A stretch of 64,000 nt of DNA from Gammaproteobacteria bacterium (GTDB lineage: Bacteria > Pseudomonadota > Gammaproteobacteria > Chromatiales > Chromatiaceae): positions 55,148 to 119,147 of the forward strand of contig JASJCU010000003.1 of assembly GCA_030065815.1 (NCBI GenBank), given 5' to 3'. Position numbers and translations under genes: made by a program. The notes beneath the pieces were generated by a model that was not told where the DNA came from, made no database searches, and was given only the letters and a program-made list of their open reading frames with translations. This document shows positions 37,366 to 50,113 of the stretch, piece by piece; position 1 is the first letter of the stretch, and each line of letters opens with the position of its first letter.

Positions 37366-37479
37366 GGGCCGAGGGCCAGCAGGATTGTTGCCGCGGGCCG
37401 ACCGGTGTCAAGGGCAAACCTCATCCCTCCGCCCTACCGCCTCTGCCCTCCACCCTCTGCCCTCTGCCCTCTGCCCTCG
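37366..37479. repeat. Composite heptamer element, copy A
   Basis: GGGCCGAGGGCC is followed by a core (37383-37411) beginning GGATTGTTG and ending GTCAAG, then by CCCTCTG/CCCTACC-type heptamers to 37479. On the minus strand these read GGGCAGA, so the flanking arrays are inverted to each other. A second copy with the same order is at 42555-42690. It lies 3 bases after the start-less small frame and 12 before the modC stop. Confidence 0.75.
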
Positions 37480-37490
37480 ACGGCAGGCCG

Positions 37491-38558
37491 TCAGGCCAGC
37501 AGCGCGACGCTCTTGACCTGCGCATACATCGCCTTGCCGGGCGCGATGTCGAGCAGGCGCTGCGAGCGCCGGGTGACGCGCGTCAGCAGCAGCTGGTCGC
37601 CGGCCCGCAGCGTCACCATGACCTGCGCCGGGCCGTCGTCGTCGATCTCGGCAACGGTCACCGGCAGGGTGTTGAGGATGCTGGTGCCGCTGACCGGCTG
37701 CAGTGCCAGGCTGACGTCGCGGGCGCGGATCCGCAGGCGCACCGCGGTTCCGCGCGGCAGGTCGACGCGCGGCACCCACAGCGGGCCGCCGGCGAAGCGC
37801 AGCTCGGTCAGGCCGTCGGCGTCGTCCTGGGCATGCACCGCGGCGCGCAGCACCGCCTCGGCATTGCGACCGTGCGCCATCGGCAGGTCGAGTCGCGTCA
37901 GCAGCGTGTTGATGTCGCCGCCGGTGACGACGCGGCCGTCGCGCATCAGCACCATGTGGTCGGTCAGGCGTGCGACCTCGTCGAGCGCGTGGCTGACGTA
38001 CAGCACCGGGATCGCGAGTTCGCGCTGCATCTGGTCGAGGTACGGCAGCAGCACCGAGCGGCTCGCCTGGTCGAGTGCCGACAGCGGCTCGTCCATCAGC
38101 AGCAGGCGCGGATTGCTGAGCAGTGCCTGGGCGATCGCGACGCGTTGCCGCTCCCCGCCGGACAGCACCGGCGCGCGGCGCGCGAGCAGCGCGTCGAGCC
38201 CGAGCAGCTCGACGACCTGGGCGAACGATAGGCCGCTGCCGTCGCCGCGCCGCCGCCGCAGTGCGTAATCGAGGTTGGCGCGCACGTCGAGATGGGCGAA
38301 CAGCACCGGCTGCTGGAACACGAAGCCGACGCGGCGGCGGTGCGGCGGCAGCGTGCCGCGCGCATCCTGCCAGGTCTCGTCGCCGACCCGGACCTGTCCG
38401 CGCGCATCCGGTTCGAGACCGGCGATCACGCGCAGCAGCGTCGTCTTGCCGCACCCGGAAGGCCCGAACAGCGCCGTGAAGCCCGTCGCCGGCGCCTCGA
38501 ACGCGCTGTGCAGGTCGAAGCCGCCCTTGTGCAGACGGATGTCGACGGCGACGCTCAC
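37491..38558 (-). CDS. modC: Molybdate ABC transporter ATP-binding protein
   Basis: A 355-residue ATPase that powers molybdate import. The nucleotide-binding domain has Walker [11 protein letters not shown]-loop [11 protein letters not shown], signature [16 protein letters not shown] and Walker [13 protein letters not shown]. The C-terminal molybdate/tungstate-binding (MOP-like) domain from about 285 ([20 protein letters not shown]) identifies it as ModC rather than another importer ATPase. Start GTG 38558 overlaps the modB stop by four bases, so translation is coupled. Last gene of modABC; moaC at 54.7 kb also belongs to molybdenum-cofactor use. Confidence 0.94.
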   Translation of the reverse strand: MSVAVDIRLHKGGFDLHSAFEAPATGFTALFGPSGCGKTTLLRVIAGLEPDARGQVRVGDETWQDARGTLPPHRRRVGFVFQQPVLFAHLDVRANLDYALRRRRGDGSGLSFAQVVELLGLDALLARRAPVLSGGERQRVAIAQALLSNPRLLLMDEPLSALDQASRSVLLPYLDQMQRELAIPVLYVSHALDEVARLTDHMVLMRDGRVVTGGDINTLLTRLDLPMAHGRNAEAVLRAAVHAQDDADGLTELRFAGGPLWVPRVDLPRGTAVRLRIRARDVSLALQPVSGTSILNTLPVTVAEIDDDGPAQVMVTLRAGDQLLLTRVTRRSQRLLDIAPGKAMYAQVKSVALLA

Positions 38559-39223
38559 GCCGGGCCCGGCCGCCGCAGCCGACGGTTGTAGATCAGCAGC
38601 AGCAGCACGAACGACAGCGCCAGCAGGAACGCCGACAGGGTGTGCGCGTGCGCGTAGTCGAGCGCCTCGACGTGCTCGTAGACGGCGATCGACAGCACCC
38701 GGGTCTCGCCCGGGATGTTGCCGCCGATCATCAGTACGACGCCGAACTCGCCGAGCGTGTGCGCGAAGCCGAGCACCGCGGCCGTGATGTAGCCCGGTCG
38801 CGCTAGCGGCAACACGATGCTGCGGAAGCGATCGAACGGCGTCGCGCCGAGGCAGGCCGCCATCTCCAGCGGCTGCTCGCCGATCGCGGCGAACGCATCG
38901 CGCAGCGGCTGCACGACGAACGGCAGCGAGTAGACCATCGAACCGAGCACCAGGCCGCTGAACGTGAACGCCAGCGACAGGCCGCCGAGCGGCCCGTTCG
39001 GCCCCATCGCCAGCAGCAGATAGAAACCGAGCACGGTCGGCGGCAGCACCAATGGCAGCGCCACCAGGGCCTCGACCGGGCCGCGCAGGCGGCTGCGGGT
39101 ACGCGCCAGCCACCACGCCAGCGGGGTACCGAGCAGGATCAGCAGCAGCGTCGTCAGCGCCGCGAGGCGCAGCGTCAGCCACAGCGCCTGCAGGTCGGCG
39201 GCCGACAGCAGTGCGTCGCTCAT
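38555..39223 (-). CDS. modB: Molybdate ABC transporter permease
   Basis: A 222-residue inner-membrane permease with five or six hydrophobic segments (first at about 15-40, [20 protein letters not shown]). The EAA-type loop that contacts ModC is seen as [20 protein letters not shown], and [20 protein letters not shown] is characteristic of ModB. Start and stop overlap modA and modC by four bases each. Length matches the family. Confidence 0.95.
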   Translation of the reverse strand: MSDALLSAADLQALWLTLRLAALTTLLLILLGTPLAWWLARTRSRLRGPVEALVALPLVLPPTVLGFYLLLAMGPNGPLGGLSLAFTFSGLVLGSMVYSLPFVVQPLRDAFAAIGEQPLEMAACLGATPFDRFRSIVLPLARPGYITAAVLGFAHTLGEFGVVLMIGGNIPGETRVLSIAVYEHVEALDYAHAHTLSAFLLALSFVLLLLIYNRRLRRPGPA

Positions 39224-39972
39224 CGGTCACCCGGCAACGCGTAGCCGGCCGCACGGATCAAGGCCGTGGCCGCATCGCCGCGCAGGTAGGCGACGAACGC
39301 CTCGGCCGCTGCGCCGCGGCGCAGCAACAGTGCCTGCTGGCGGATCGGGGCGTGCGCGGCGCCGTCGATGACCCGGTAGCTGTCCGGCGTCGCGTCGGTG
39401 AACGTCAGCAGCTGCGACAACGCCACGAGCCCGGCCGCGGCGTTGCCGGTGGCGACGAACTGAAACGCCTGCGCGATGTTCTCACCGCGCACCAGGCGCG
39501 GCTGCAGGCGCGACCACAGGCCCCAGCCGTCGAGCACCTCGCGCGCGGCGACGCCGTACGGCGCGAGCCGCGGGCTGGCGATCGCCAGTCGGCGCGGCGG
39601 CACCGATGCCAGCAGCGCTTGCGGGTCGTCGATGCGCGCGGCGCCGGGCACCCACAACGCGAGGCGGCCGATCGCGTAGTCGAAGCGGCTGCCCGGCACG
39701 CCCAGGCCCTCGCGCTCGAGGCGCCGCGGACGCTCGACATCGGCGGCGAGGAAGACATCGAACGCCGCACCGTTGCGGATCTGCGCATAGTGCTTGCCGG
39801 TCGATGCCGACGCGATCAGCAGGCGGTGGCCGCTCGCCGCCTCGAACCCCGCGGCGAGGGCCTGCAGCGTCGGCGCGAAATTGGCGGCGACGGCGACCCT
39901 GACGGTATCGGCGGCGGCCGTCCACGGCAGCGCGCAGATACCGCACAGCGCCAGTCTGACAATCCACGACAC
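39220..39972 (-). CDS. modA: Molybdate-binding periplasmic protein
   Basis: A 250-residue solute-binding protein. A signal peptide ([15 protein letters not shown]) is followed by [20 protein letters not shown], the ModA start; [12 protein letters not shown] holds the oxyanion-binding serine region, and [16 protein letters not shown] is conserved. The start is GTG 39972 with GGGGTGGG upstream. As first gene of the operon, the promoter should lie between 39973 and the chemoreceptor gene at 40201; I see no clear ModE-type palindrome there. Confidence 0.94.
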   Translation of the reverse strand: MSWIVRLALCGICALPWTAAADTVRVAVAANFAPTLQALAAGFEAASGHRLLIASASTGKHYAQIRNGAAFDVFLAADVERPRRLEREGLGVPGSRFDYAIGRLALWVPGAARIDDPQALLASVPPRRLAIASPRLAPYGVAAREVLDGWGLWSRLQPRLVRGENIAQAFQFVATGNAAAGLVALSQLLTFTDATPDSYRVIDGAAHAPIRQQALLLRRGAAAEAFVAYLRGDAATALIRAAGYALPGDR

Positions 39973-40200
39973 GACCCACCCCGGCCTCGATCGACGGAGC
40001 CCGAGTGTAACCCAGCCGGCCGCGCACGCTCCTTGACCTGCCGCGCGCCGGCGCGGCCGCCGGTGTTGCGCCGCCGGCCGCGGCGCAAACGGCTCGACCC
40101 TTGACCCTGATTCAAGAAGGGAGATCGCGCGCCGCTAGCGCGACTACGGGTGCCCGTGCAGCGTTCGGGCCGCCGCCGCCTAAGACAGGGAGACCGGGCC

Positions 40201-42534
40201 ATGAATATCTCGACCAAGCTGCGCTACGGCAGCCTGCTCCTGGCACTGATCCCGGCCACGGTGGTCGGCATCGTCGTCGCCTGGACCGCAACGACGATGG
40301 CCGAAGACGCACTGCACCGCGAAGCCGAGTCGCGACTGACGGTCCTGCGCGAGAGCCGCAGCCGGCAGATCGAGCAGCACTTCAAGCTGATGCGCGACCA
40401 GCTCGTCGTCACCGCGCAGACGATCTCGACGCAGCGCGCGCTGGGCAAGCTGACGGAAGCGTTCCACGACTACATCGACCAGGTGCAGCCGGACATCGCC
40501 GCCGAACGCGCGACGCTGGCCGCGTTCTATCGCGGCCCGTTCAGCAAGGCGTTCGGCGAACGCAACGGCAGCGCGACGGTCGACATGTCTGGCCACGTCG
40601 CCCGCCTCAGCGCCCCGGCGGTGGCGCTGCAGCAGCGCTATATCGCCGCCAATCCGCACCCGCTCGGCAGCAAGGACGACATGACCGCGCTCGACGACGA
40701 CAGCGACTATGCGCGGCTGCATGCGTTCTTCCACAAGACCTTCCGTGAGCTGCAGCGCCGTTTCGGCTACTACGACATCTTTCTCGTCGATGGCGCCAGT
40801 GGACACGTCGTCTATTCGGTGTTCAAGGAGATCGACTTCGCGACGTCGCTGAAGTCCGGCCCATTCGCCAACTCGGGGCTGGCCCGGGCGTTCGACGCGG
40901 CGATGGCGATCGATCGACCGGGGCAGACGTCGATCACCGATTACGCGCCCTACTTCCCGTCGTACCAGGGGCCCGCATCGTTCCTCGGCGCGCCGGTGTT
41001 CTACAAGGGCGAGAAGCTAGGCGCGATCGTCTTCCAGGTCCCTGCCGACCCGATCGAGGCGGTCATGACCGGCAACCGCAACTGGCGCGCCGACGGCCTC
41101 GGCGACAGCGGCGAGAGCTACCTGGTCGGCGCCGATGGCACGATGCGCAGCGAGAGCCGCTTCCGGCTCGAGGACCCAAAGGCCTACCTCGACCTGCTGA
41201 CGGCGACCGGCACACCGGCCGCCGTCGTCGACGAAATCCGTAAACGGGGCACGGTCATCGGTATCCAGCCGGTGCGCTCGCCGGGCGTCGAGCGCGCGCT
41301 CGACGGCGAGACCGGCTTCGCCGTGTTCGACGACTACCGCGGCGTCGCCGTGCTGTCGGCGTACAAGCCGCTGCAGATCGACGGCCTGCGCTGGGCCATC
41401 CTCGCCGAGATCGATGCCGACGAGGCCTATGCCGCGGCCGCCGAGCTGCGCAGCACCCTGGTCACCGAGGTGATCGCCGTGATCATGATCGCGACGCTGG
41501 TCGCCGGCGGACTCGGCTTCCTGTTCGCCAACAGCGTCGCGCGCCCGCTGCGCCGCATCGTCACGTCGATGCGCGATATCTCGAGCGGTGAAGGCGACCT
41601 GACGGTGCGCCTCGACGCCTCGAGCAACGACGAACTCGGCGACCTGTCGCGCGCTTTCAACCGCTTCGTCGAGACGATCGACGCGCTGGTCGGCAAGGTC
41701 CGAGTCGCGACCGAGAGCATATCCTCGTCGTCCGAAGAGCTGTCGGCGGTCACCAACGAGACCCGCGACGGCATGGCCCGGCAGCAGAACGAGATCGAGC
41801 ACATCGCGACCGCGGTCGAGCAGATGACCGGCACGGTGCGCGAGGTCGCGCGCAGCACCGCGTCGACCGCGCAGGCCGCCGAACATGCCGGCGGCCAGGT
41901 GGCGACCGGCCGCCAGGTGCTGGCCAGCAATGTCGAGTCGATCCACGCGCTGTCGGACCGGATGCGCGAGTCGCAGTCGCTGATCGACGCGCTGCGCCAC
42001 GACAGCGACCGCGTCGGCACCGTGCTCGAGGTTATCCGCGCGATCGCGGAGCAGACCAACCTGCTGGCGCTCAACGCCGCAATCGAGGCGGCCCGCGCCG
42101 GCGAGCAGGGCCGCGGCTTCGCCGTCGTCGCCGACGAGGTCCGCGTGCTCGCGCAACGCACGCAACAATCCACCGAAGAGATCCGCCAGATCGTCGAGTC
42201 GCTGCAGTCGCGCAGTCACGAATCGACGCGCGCGCTGGAACAGAACAACGGCGAGCTGATGGAGACGGTCACGCTGACCGAATCGACGCAGGCGGCGTTC
42301 ACCGAGATCGAACAGGCGGTCGGGGAGCTGCTGTCGATGAGTGCGCAGATCGCCAGTGCAACCGAGCAGCAGACCGCCGCGACCGATGAGATCGGACGCA
42401 ATGTGCACGTCATACACGACGTCGCGCAGGCGACCGCGGCCGGCGCCGACCAGACCGCGGCGTCGAGCACGTCGCTGGCACAGCTCGGCGGCGGGCTTCA
42501 GGAGCTGGTCGGCAGGTTCAAGGTCAGCGGTTAG
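40201..42534 (+). CDS. Methyl-accepting chemotaxis protein
   Basis: A 777-residue chemoreceptor. The first membrane helix is at about 10-35 ([20 protein letters not shown]). A large periplasmic sensory region, 36-415, looks like a double-Cache domain ([40 protein letters not shown]). The second helix is at about 422-442, then HAMP ([20 protein letters not shown]), then the signalling coiled coil whose tip reads [20 protein letters not shown]. The ligand is unknown. GGGAGA precedes the ATG. The gene is monocistronic and ends at a heptamer array; no other chemotaxis gene is nearby. Confidence 0.94.
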   Translation: MNISTKLRYGSLLLALIPATVVGIVVAWTATTMAEDALHREAESRLTVLRESRSRQIEQHFKLMRDQLVVTAQTISTQRALGKLTEAFHDYIDQVQPDIAAERATLAAFYRGPFSKAFGERNGSATVDMSGHVARLSAPAVALQQRYIAANPHPLGSKDDMTALDDDSDYARLHAFFHKTFRELQRRFGYYDIFLVDGASGHVVYSVFKEIDFATSLKSGPFANSGLARAFDAAMAIDRPGQTSITDYAPYFPSYQGPASFLGAPVFYKGEKLGAIVFQVPADPIEAVMTGNRNWRADGLGDSGESYLVGADGTMRSESRFRLEDPKAYLDLLTATGTPAAVVDEIRKRGTVIGIQPVRSPGVERALDGETGFAVFDDYRGVAVLSAYKPLQIDGLRWAILAEIDADEAYAAAAELRSTLVTEVIAVIMIATLVAGGLGFLFANSVARPLRRIVTSMRDISSGEGDLTVRLDASSNDELGDLSRAFNRFVETIDALVGKVRVATESISSSSEELSAVTNETRDGMARQQNEIEHIATAVEQMTGTVREVARSTASTAQAAEHAGGQVATGRQVLASNVESIHALSDRMRESQSLIDALRHDSDRVGTVLEVIRAIAEQTNLLALNAAIEAARAGEQGRGFAVVADEVRVLAQRTQQSTEEIRQIVESLQSRSHESTRALEQNNGELMETVTLTESTQAAFTEIEQAVGELLSMSAQIASATEQQTAATDEIGRNVHVIHDVAQATAAGADQTAASSTSLAQLGGGLQELVGRFKVSG

Positions 42535-42554
42535 ACCGCGCGGCTGCGCGGTCT

Positions 42555-42690
42555 CGGGCCGAGGGCCGAGGGCCGAGGGCCGAGGGCCGAGGGCCGAGGG
42601 CCGAGGGCCGAGGGCCGAGGGGATTGTTGGCACGCGCCGATGGTTGTCAAGACCGAGCCTCGGCCCTACCCCCTCTGCCCTTCTCCCTGA
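42555..42690. repeat. Composite heptamer element, copy B
   Basis: Eight GAGGGCC copies (42561-42616) lead to the core GGATTGTTG...CCGATGGTTGTCAAG (about 42620-42650), then inverted heptamers CGGCCCTACCCCCTCTGCCC and TTCTCCC. The order, orientation and core match copy A at 37366-37479. It begins 20 bases after the chemoreceptor stop and ends next to the hppA terminator. Confidence 0.85.
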
Positions 42691-42696
42691 AAAGAA

Positions 42697-42726
42697 AACC
42701 CCGCTCGAAGCGATTCGAGCGGGGTT
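42697..42726 (-). terminator. Strong hairpin terminator after the minus-strand mPPase
   Basis: AACCCCGCTCGAA and TTCGAGCGGGGTT form a perfect 13-bp stem with a GCGA tetraloop. On the minus strand it is followed by TTTTCTTTT, so it ends the minus-strand mPPase transcript 58 bases after its stop. It may also help to end the chemoreceptor transcript from the other side. Confidence 0.9.
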
Positions 42727-42783
42727 GCTTGCGCAAGCGGCCCGCGGACCCTGGCCCGCGGCCCGAATATCAGGGCGAAGCCC

Positions 42784-44784
<2,001 letters not shown>

Positions 44785-45079
44785 GGCGTACTCCTTTGGT
44801 AGATTATTCTGCGAGGGTCTAGAGCCGCCCCGTTTTAATCGCTTCTCTGTCGAAAAGCGAAGATTTTTTTCAAATAGTAAGCCCTTGCTGCACCCCCAGA
44901 TCGCGGTCGCGCCGTCGGCCACGGCGCGACAGAATGCTGTCAACAGCCCGCTTGATTACCATATTCGAACATTTTGGTTGTAAACGGCTGGCATCGGCGA
45001 AGAATCGCGCGGCAGAAATCAATGAACATTATTGAGTAACGCCGCCCATCACCGGGCCCACACGAGGGAAGTACCGCTC
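44785..45079. promoter_or_regulatory. Divergent control region between two membrane PPases
   Basis: This 295-base region separates two oppositely directed mPPase genes and is unusually AT-rich for the window. A perfect hairpin, GTCGCGCCGT / ACGGCGCGAC with a five-base loop, lies at 44906-44930. TCAAT...ATTGA (about 45019-45035) is a second small inverted repeat near the plus-strand promoter side. Both gene starts have good ribosome sites. Shared control of the two pumps is possible. Confidence 0.45.
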
Positions 45080-47089
45080 ATGAACACCGCACTCTGGTTT
45101 GCGCTGGCCTGTTCGCTGCTGGCGATCGGCTACGGCATCGTCTCCGTCCGCTGGATCCTCGTCCAACCCGCCGGCAACGGGCGCATGCGCGAGATCGCGC
45201 TGGCCGTCCAGGAGGGTGCGTCGGCCTACCTGAACCGCCAGTACACGACCATCAGTCTGGTCGGCGTACTGTTGACCGCAGTGCTGTTCTTCGCCCTCGG
45301 TTGGGCGACCGCAGTCGGGTTCCTGATCGGCGCGCTGTTCTCCGGGCTGGCCGGCTACATCGGCATGCACATCTCGGTGCGCTCGAACGTGCGCACCGCG
45401 CAGGCCGCCGACCAGGGCATCAATGCGGCGCTGCAGATTGCGTTCCGCGGCGGTGCGATCACCGGTCTGCTGGTGGTCGGTCTCGGCCTGCTCGGCGTCG
45501 CCGGCTACTACGCGCTGCTGGTGCAGCTAGGCGTCGACGACCCGCTGCACCCGCTGGTGGGGCTGGCGTTCGGCGGCTCGCTGATCTCGATCTTCGCGCG
45601 CCTCGGCGGCGGCATCTTCACGAAGGGCGCCGACGTCGGCGCCGACATCGTCGGCAAGGTCGAAGCCGGCATCCCGGAAGACGACCCGCGCAATCCCGCC
45701 GTGATCGCCGACAACGTCGGCGACAACGTCGGCGACTGCGCCGGCATGGCCGCCGACCTGTTCGAGACCTACGCGGTGACCGTCGTCGCGACCATGCTGC
45801 TCGGCGGCCTGGTGCTCGCCGACACGGCCAACGCGGTGCTCTACCCGCTGGTGCTCGGCGGCGTAGCGATCGTCGCGTCGGTGATCGGCACGGTCTTCGT
45901 CCGCGCCAAAGAAGGCGGCAAGATCATGACCGCGCTGTACAAGGGCCTGATTGCGTCCGGCGCGATCGCCGCCGGCGGCTTCTACTTCGTCACCGACGCG
46001 ATGATGGGCGGCCTGACCGAGTTCTCGGCAATGAACCTGTACTTCGCCGCGCTGATCGGACTCGCGCTGACCGCTGCGATGGTCGTCATCACCGAGTATT
46101 ACACGGCGACCGAGTTCGGCCCGGTACGGCACATCGCCGCGGCATCGACGACCGGCGACGGCACCAACGTGATCGCCGGCCTCGGCATCTCGATGAAGGC
46201 CACCGCGGCGCCGGTGATCGCGGTCTGCGCGTCGATCTGGGCGGCCTACGACCTCGCCGGCCTGTACGGCATCGCGATCGCCGCGACGTCGATGCTGTCG
46301 ATGACCGGCATCATCGTCGCCCTCGACGCCTACGGCCCGATCACCGACAACGCCGGCGGCATCGCCGAGATGGCCGAGCTCGACGACAAGATACGCAACG
46401 TCACCGACCCGCTGGACGCCGTCGGCAACACCACCAAGGCGGTCACCAAGGGCTACGCGATCGGTTCGGCCGGACTCGCGGCGCTGGTGCTGTTCTCCGA
46501 TTACACCCACTCGCTGGAGAAGGCCGGCGTCGAGCTGACCTTCGACCTGTCGGACCACATGGTCATCATCGGCCTGTTCATCGGCGGCCTGGTGCCCTAC
46601 CTGTTCGGCGCGATGGCGATGGAGGCGGTCGGCCGTGCAGCCGGCGGCATCGTCAACGAGGTGCGCCGCCAGTTCCGGGAAAAGCCGGGCATCATGGATC
46701 ACAGCGAGAAACCGGACTACGGCCGCGCCGTCGACATGCTGACCAAGGCGGCGATCCGCGAAATGATCATCCCGTCGCTGCTGCCGATCGTGGTACCGGT
46801 CGCGGTCGGCCTGCTGCTCGGCCCGAAGGCACTCGGGGGCCTGCTGATCGGCACAATCGTCACCGGTTTGTTCGTCGCGATATCGATGACCACCGGCGGC
46901 GGGGCCTGGGACAACGCGAAGAAATACATCGAGGACGGCAACCACGGCGGCAAGGGCTCGGACGCGCACAAGGCCGCGGTGACCGGCGACACCGTCGGCG
47001 ACCCGTACAAGGACACCGCCGGCCCGGCAGTGAACCCGCTGATCAAGATCATCAACATCGTCGCGCTGCTGATCGTGCCGATCATCTGA
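45080..47089 (+). CDS. hppA: Membrane pyrophosphatase, K+-independent H+-pumping type
   Basis: A 669-residue membrane PPase, paralogous to its divergent neighbour. The PPi-binding [20 protein letters not shown] and DNVGDNVGD motifs and the C-terminal [20 protein letters not shown] are intact. The signature after GNTT is Lys453 and Thr456 ([16 protein letters not shown]), the K+-independent class, whose characterised members pump protons. GAGGGAAG lies before ATG 45080. A strong terminator follows the stop. The pair gives the cell two PPi-driven pumps with different cation needs. Confidence 0.95.
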   Translation: MNTALWFALACSLLAIGYGIVSVRWILVQPAGNGRMREIALAVQEGASAYLNRQYTTISLVGVLLTAVLFFALGWATAVGFLIGALFSGLAGYIGMHISVRSNVRTAQAADQGINAALQIAFRGGAITGLLVVGLGLLGVAGYYALLVQLGVDDPLHPLVGLAFGGSLISIFARLGGGIFTKGADVGADIVGKVEAGIPEDDPRNPAVIADNVGDNVGDCAGMAADLFETYAVTVVATMLLGGLVLADTANAVLYPLVLGGVAIVASVIGTVFVRAKEGGKIMTALYKGLIASGAIAAGGFYFVTDAMMGGLTEFSAMNLYFAALIGLALTAAMVVITEYYTATEFGPVRHIAAASTTGDGTNVIAGLGISMKATAAPVIAVCASIWAAYDLAGLYGIAIAATSMLSMTGIIVALDAYGPITDNAGGIAEMAELDDKIRNVTDPLDAVGNTTKAVTKGYAIGSAGLAALVLFSDYTHSLEKAGVELTFDLSDHMVIIGLFIGGLVPYLFGAMAMEAVGRAAGGIVNEVRRQFREKPGIMDHSEKPDYGRAVDMLTKAAIREMIIPSLLPIVVPVAVGLLLGPKALGGLLIGTIVTGLFVAISMTTGGGAWDNAKKYIEDGNHGGKGSDAHKAAVTGDTVGDPYKDTAGPAVNPLIKIINIVALLIVPII

Positions 47090-47116
47090 GCGCCGGTGAT
47101 CGGCCGCGCAGACCGG

Positions 47117-47140
47117 AAGGGGGCCAGGCGCCCCCTTTTT
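47117..47140 (+). terminator. Rho-independent terminator after the K+-independent mPPase
   Basis: AAGGGGGC and GCCCCCTT pair around a five-base loop and run into TTTTT, 27 bases after the stop codon of the mPPase gene. Confidence 0.92.
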
Positions 47141-47458
47141 GCTGCGCGGGCCGGGCGACCCAGCGGTTACACTGGCGCGCATCGTTCATCGGCCTCACCG
47201 TGCCCGCGCCACGGCTGCGGCCCACGCGGAGGAAACGCCTCGATGCAGGACGCATTCGTCACCAGCAGTTCGACCCCGGCGCCGTGATCGGATGCCGTCG
47301 GCGACGGCGGGCCTGCCGGGGTGCGGTGCCCAGGCCGGCACCGGTAACGGGCGGCAGCGACGCTGCAGTGCCGCGCCGACCCGGTCGTGCCCTGTCTACA
47401 CGCACGGCGGCGGGCACACCGCCGGATCGGCGCGGCTCGACAGCCGACCGCACGGTGT
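47141..47458. other. 318-base spacer before the TIR gene
   Basis: No gene is supported here. Short frames exist on both strands but their translations are Arg/Ala/Pro-rich. The promoter of the TIR gene should be in this stretch; I see no convincing -35/-10 pair and no repeat. Confidence 0.4.
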
Positions 47459-49276
47459 ATGGCGATGTCTAGCCCCGCTGCCGGCAGCGACGCGTCCGCG
47501 GCATCGCGCTTCCTGATCCGACTGCTCGATCGCGATCGCCACGCCGACCTGCTGCTGGCATTGGCGGTCGGCACCTGGCCGGTGCTGTTCGCATGGCTGA
47601 TCGGCGCCCACCGCACGATCGGCGACCATGTCGGCTACTGGGACAGTCACACCTGGGTACTGGCCCCGGTGTTCCCGATACTGCTGTACGCGTTTCGGGC
47701 ACTGAACGCGCGGGTCATCCCGGTCGGTCGACGCTGGCCGCCGGCCGCACGCCCGCCGATCATCGAACTGCTGCGCGGCGAGACCGCGCAAGCCGCCGTC
47801 TACGCGCGGCTGCGCGACCGCATCCTGGCCCCGATCAACCTGTGGATCCCGCTCGCCGCCAGCGTGATCGTCCATGTCCTCGACGCGCCGTACATCTTCG
47901 AGCCCTATCTCGGCACGCCGTCGACGTGGCCGAGCTGGGTCAGCATGTTCGAGGTCGCCCCCGAGATCGGCCGCGGCATGAATCTGCTGCTGGTGCTGTC
48001 GGCCGGGCTGATCCAGTTCGCGATCGTGTTCATCGGCCTGTTGGCGATCACGCTGTTCTTCCGCCACAACCTGTTCTTCTTGCGCAACGTGTACCAGCGC
48101 CGCTGGGTGCAGGTCGGCGACGAGGCGTGCTATTTCCAGGTCGACCCGAAAGACGTCAACCGCTGCTTCGGATTCCGTGCTGCCAACGTCGCGTTCAACA
48201 CCCAGGTACGCGCGCTGATGATCGCCGGCGCGGCAATCTTCCTGAGCCGCTACGGTGTGCTGGTCGTCAATGCCAAGGAAGAGACCGACTTTCTGCGTTT
48301 CCCGCCGACCGTGCCCGACTTCGACGCGCTGTTTCCGCTGCCCAGCCAGTGGATCATGGCGCTGTCATGGCTGATCGCGTTGGCGGTCGTCGCCCTGCCG
48401 GCGCTGGTCAAACTGCTGCCACGCCTCGGCGATCGCGGCGAACACTCGGTCGCCGACTTCCTTGGTGAATACTTCGCCGACAGCGCGTGGCCGCGCGACC
48501 GTCTCGGCGGCAAGGCCCCGTTGCCTGTCGTTGCGGCGTGGTTCGCGCGCAACTCGTTCTGGCCGACCGGCGACAACCGGGCCGGGGTGTTGTTCTTCTT
48601 CGCTTACTGGATCTTCCTGCTCACGCTCGTACCGGTGTCGGTGAACAACCTGGCGCTGCTGCTGATGATCGCGGCGGCGACTGCTGTGCTCGCGTACGCC
48701 GCGCAGCTGCTGACATTCAAGGCGCTGCGGCTGTCATTGCACTTCGTCGACGAGATGCTGGTCAGCCCGACGGCCGGAGCGGAGCGCGACGGCGACGCCG
48801 CCGACGACGCGGCGGCGAACGATGTCAGCATCTTCATCAGCTACCGACGGCGCGACACCGCGGCGTATGCGCGCACGCTCAGCGAGCGCCTGAGCGAGGC
48901 CTTTTCCGCCGACCACGTGTTCGTCGACATCCGTGATATCGCGCCCGGCGAGGACTTCGTGCAACGGATCGGGCGCACGCTCGACGCCGTCGACACGGTC
49001 GTCGTGCTGATCGGCGACCGCTGGCTGTCGCTGACCGACGGTGATGGCCGGCGTCGCCTGGACGACCCGGACGACGTCGTACGCCTCGAGATCGCGACGG
49101 CACTCGAGCGCGGCAAGCGCGTGATCCCGGTGCTGGTCGGCGACGCGCGCATGCCGTCGGCCGATGAGCTGCCGGATCCGCTGCGACCGCTGGCGCTGCG
49201 CAACGCCGTCGAACTCAGCGAGACGCGCTGGGACTACGACATCGGTCGCCTGATCGACACGCTGCGACGGGCGTGA
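47459..49276 (+). CDS. Multi-pass membrane protein with C-terminal TIR domain
   Basis: A 605-residue protein. Residues 1-435 contain about eight hydrophobic helices (among them [40 protein letters not shown] and [17 protein letters not shown]). An acidic linker (about 438-453) leads to a TIR domain from residue 455: [38 protein letters not shown], then [20 protein letters not shown]. Glu544 in RLEIATAL sits where NAD-cleaving TIR domains have their catalytic glutamate. The N-terminal membrane part matches no family I recognise. The start may instead be ATG 47465; ribosome site is weak. It lies between an mPPase and soluble PPase. A membrane-coupled NADase or signalling adaptor is inference. 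Confidence 0.87.
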   Translation: MAMSSPAAGSDASAASRFLIRLLDRDRHADLLLALAVGTWPVLFAWLIGAHRTIGDHVGYWDSHTWVLAPVFPILLYAFRALNARVIPVGRRWPPAARPPIIELLRGETAQAAVYARLRDRILAPINLWIPLAASVIVHVLDAPYIFEPYLGTPSTWPSWVSMFEVAPEIGRGMNLLLVLSAGLIQFAIVFIGLLAITLFFRHNLFFLRNVYQRRWVQVGDEACYFQVDPKDVNRCFGFRAANVAFNTQVRALMIAGAAIFLSRYGVLVVNAKEETDFLRFPPTVPDFDALFPLPSQWIMALSWLIALAVVALPALVKLLPRLGDRGEHSVADFLGEYFADSAWPRDRLGGKAPLPVVAAWFARNSFWPTGDNRAGVLFFFAYWIFLLTLVPVSVNNLALLLMIAAATAVLAYAAQLLTFKALRLSLHFVDEMLVSPTAGAERDGDAADDAAANDVSIFISYRRRDTAAYARTLSERLSEAFSADHVFVDIRDIAPGEDFVQRIGRTLDAVDTVVVLIGDRWLSLTDGDGRRRLDDPDDVVRLEIATALERGKRVIPVLVGDARMPSADELPDPLRPLALRNAVELSETRWDYDIGRLIDTLRRA

Positions 49277-49442
49277 TCGTGACGCGCTGCCGGGATCGCC
49301 GTGCACGGCGGCGCGTCATGCCAGCGCCGCACGTTGCGACGGGTCCGCCGGCAGATCGCTGGGCGGGGGTGACGGTGGACGATTGTGCGTACGGCGCGTA
49401 GTCTTTCGCAGCGCGACAATTCACACCGCCAAGGGGATACGC

Positions 49443-49988
49443 ATGAATCTCGACCGCGTCAGCAAGGGCCAGGTACCGAACGAAATCAACGTCATCATCG
49501 AGATTCCGGCGAATTCCGACCCGGTCAAGTACGAACTCGACAAGGACACCGGCGCGATGTTCGTCGACCGCTTCATGTCGACGGCGATGTTCTACCCGTG
49601 CAATTACGGTTATGTCCCGCACACGCTGTCGAAGGACGGCGACCCGGTCGACGTGTTGGTGTTGACGCCGAACCCGCTGATCTCCGGTTCCGTGATCACC
49701 TGCCGCCCGGTCGGCGTACTGAAGATGAAGGACGAATCGGGCGACGACGCCAAGGTGCTGGCGGTACCGGTCGACAAGTTGTGCAAGACCTACCGCGGGG
49801 TCGAGAGCTTCCGCGACCTGCCCGGCGAGACCCTGAACCGGATCTCGCACTTCTTCGAGCACTACAAGGACCTCGACGAGGGCAAGTGGGTGCGCGTCGA
49901 CGGCTGGTACGGCATCGACGAGGCCAAGCAGGAGATCATGGACAGCGTCCAGATGTACCACGACGCCCCGGAAAAGCCGGCGTTCTGA
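49443..49988 (+). CDS. ppa: Soluble inorganic pyrophosphatase (family I)
   Basis: A 181-residue cytoplasmic enzyme that splits PPi into two phosphates with Mg2+. The N-terminal [20 protein letters not shown], the [25 protein letters not shown]-type active site (acidic residues of DGDPVDVL) and the [17 protein letters not shown] segment are family I hallmarks. AAGGGGA lies before ATG 49443. Having a soluble PPase beside PPi-conserving enzymes (two mPPases and PPi-PFK) implies that PPi levels must be balanced, since this enzyme wastes PPi as heat. Confidence 0.96.
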   Translation: MNLDRVSKGQVPNEINVIIEIPANSDPVKYELDKDTGAMFVDRFMSTAMFYPCNYGYVPHTLSKDGDPVDVLVLTPNPLISGSVITCRPVGVLKMKDESGDDAKVLAVPVDKLCKTYRGVESFRDLPGETLNRISHFFEHYKDLDEGKWVRVDGWYGIDEAKQEIMDSVQMYHDAPEKPAF

Positions 49989-50113
49989 ATGCCGCGCGCA
50001 TGGGGCGCCGACGTCCGGTATGGACGGCCGCGCGCCGCGCCCGACCGCTCTCCCTGCCATATCGGCGACGCCCGCGGACCGCGCCATGACCGGTATTGAC
50101 GCCGCGAGAACCG

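Noticed and set aside
37166..37417. 83-residue minus-strand frame opposite the start-less small frame
   Set aside because: Translation looks like the usual complement of a coding strand, which in fact supports coding on the plus strand.
42541..42633. Minus-strand coding start reading SALGPRPSALGPRP through the heptamer array
   Set aside because: This is the translation of the GAGGGCC array leading into the complement of the chemoreceptor gene; the similarity to the nadD extension comes from the shared repeat only.
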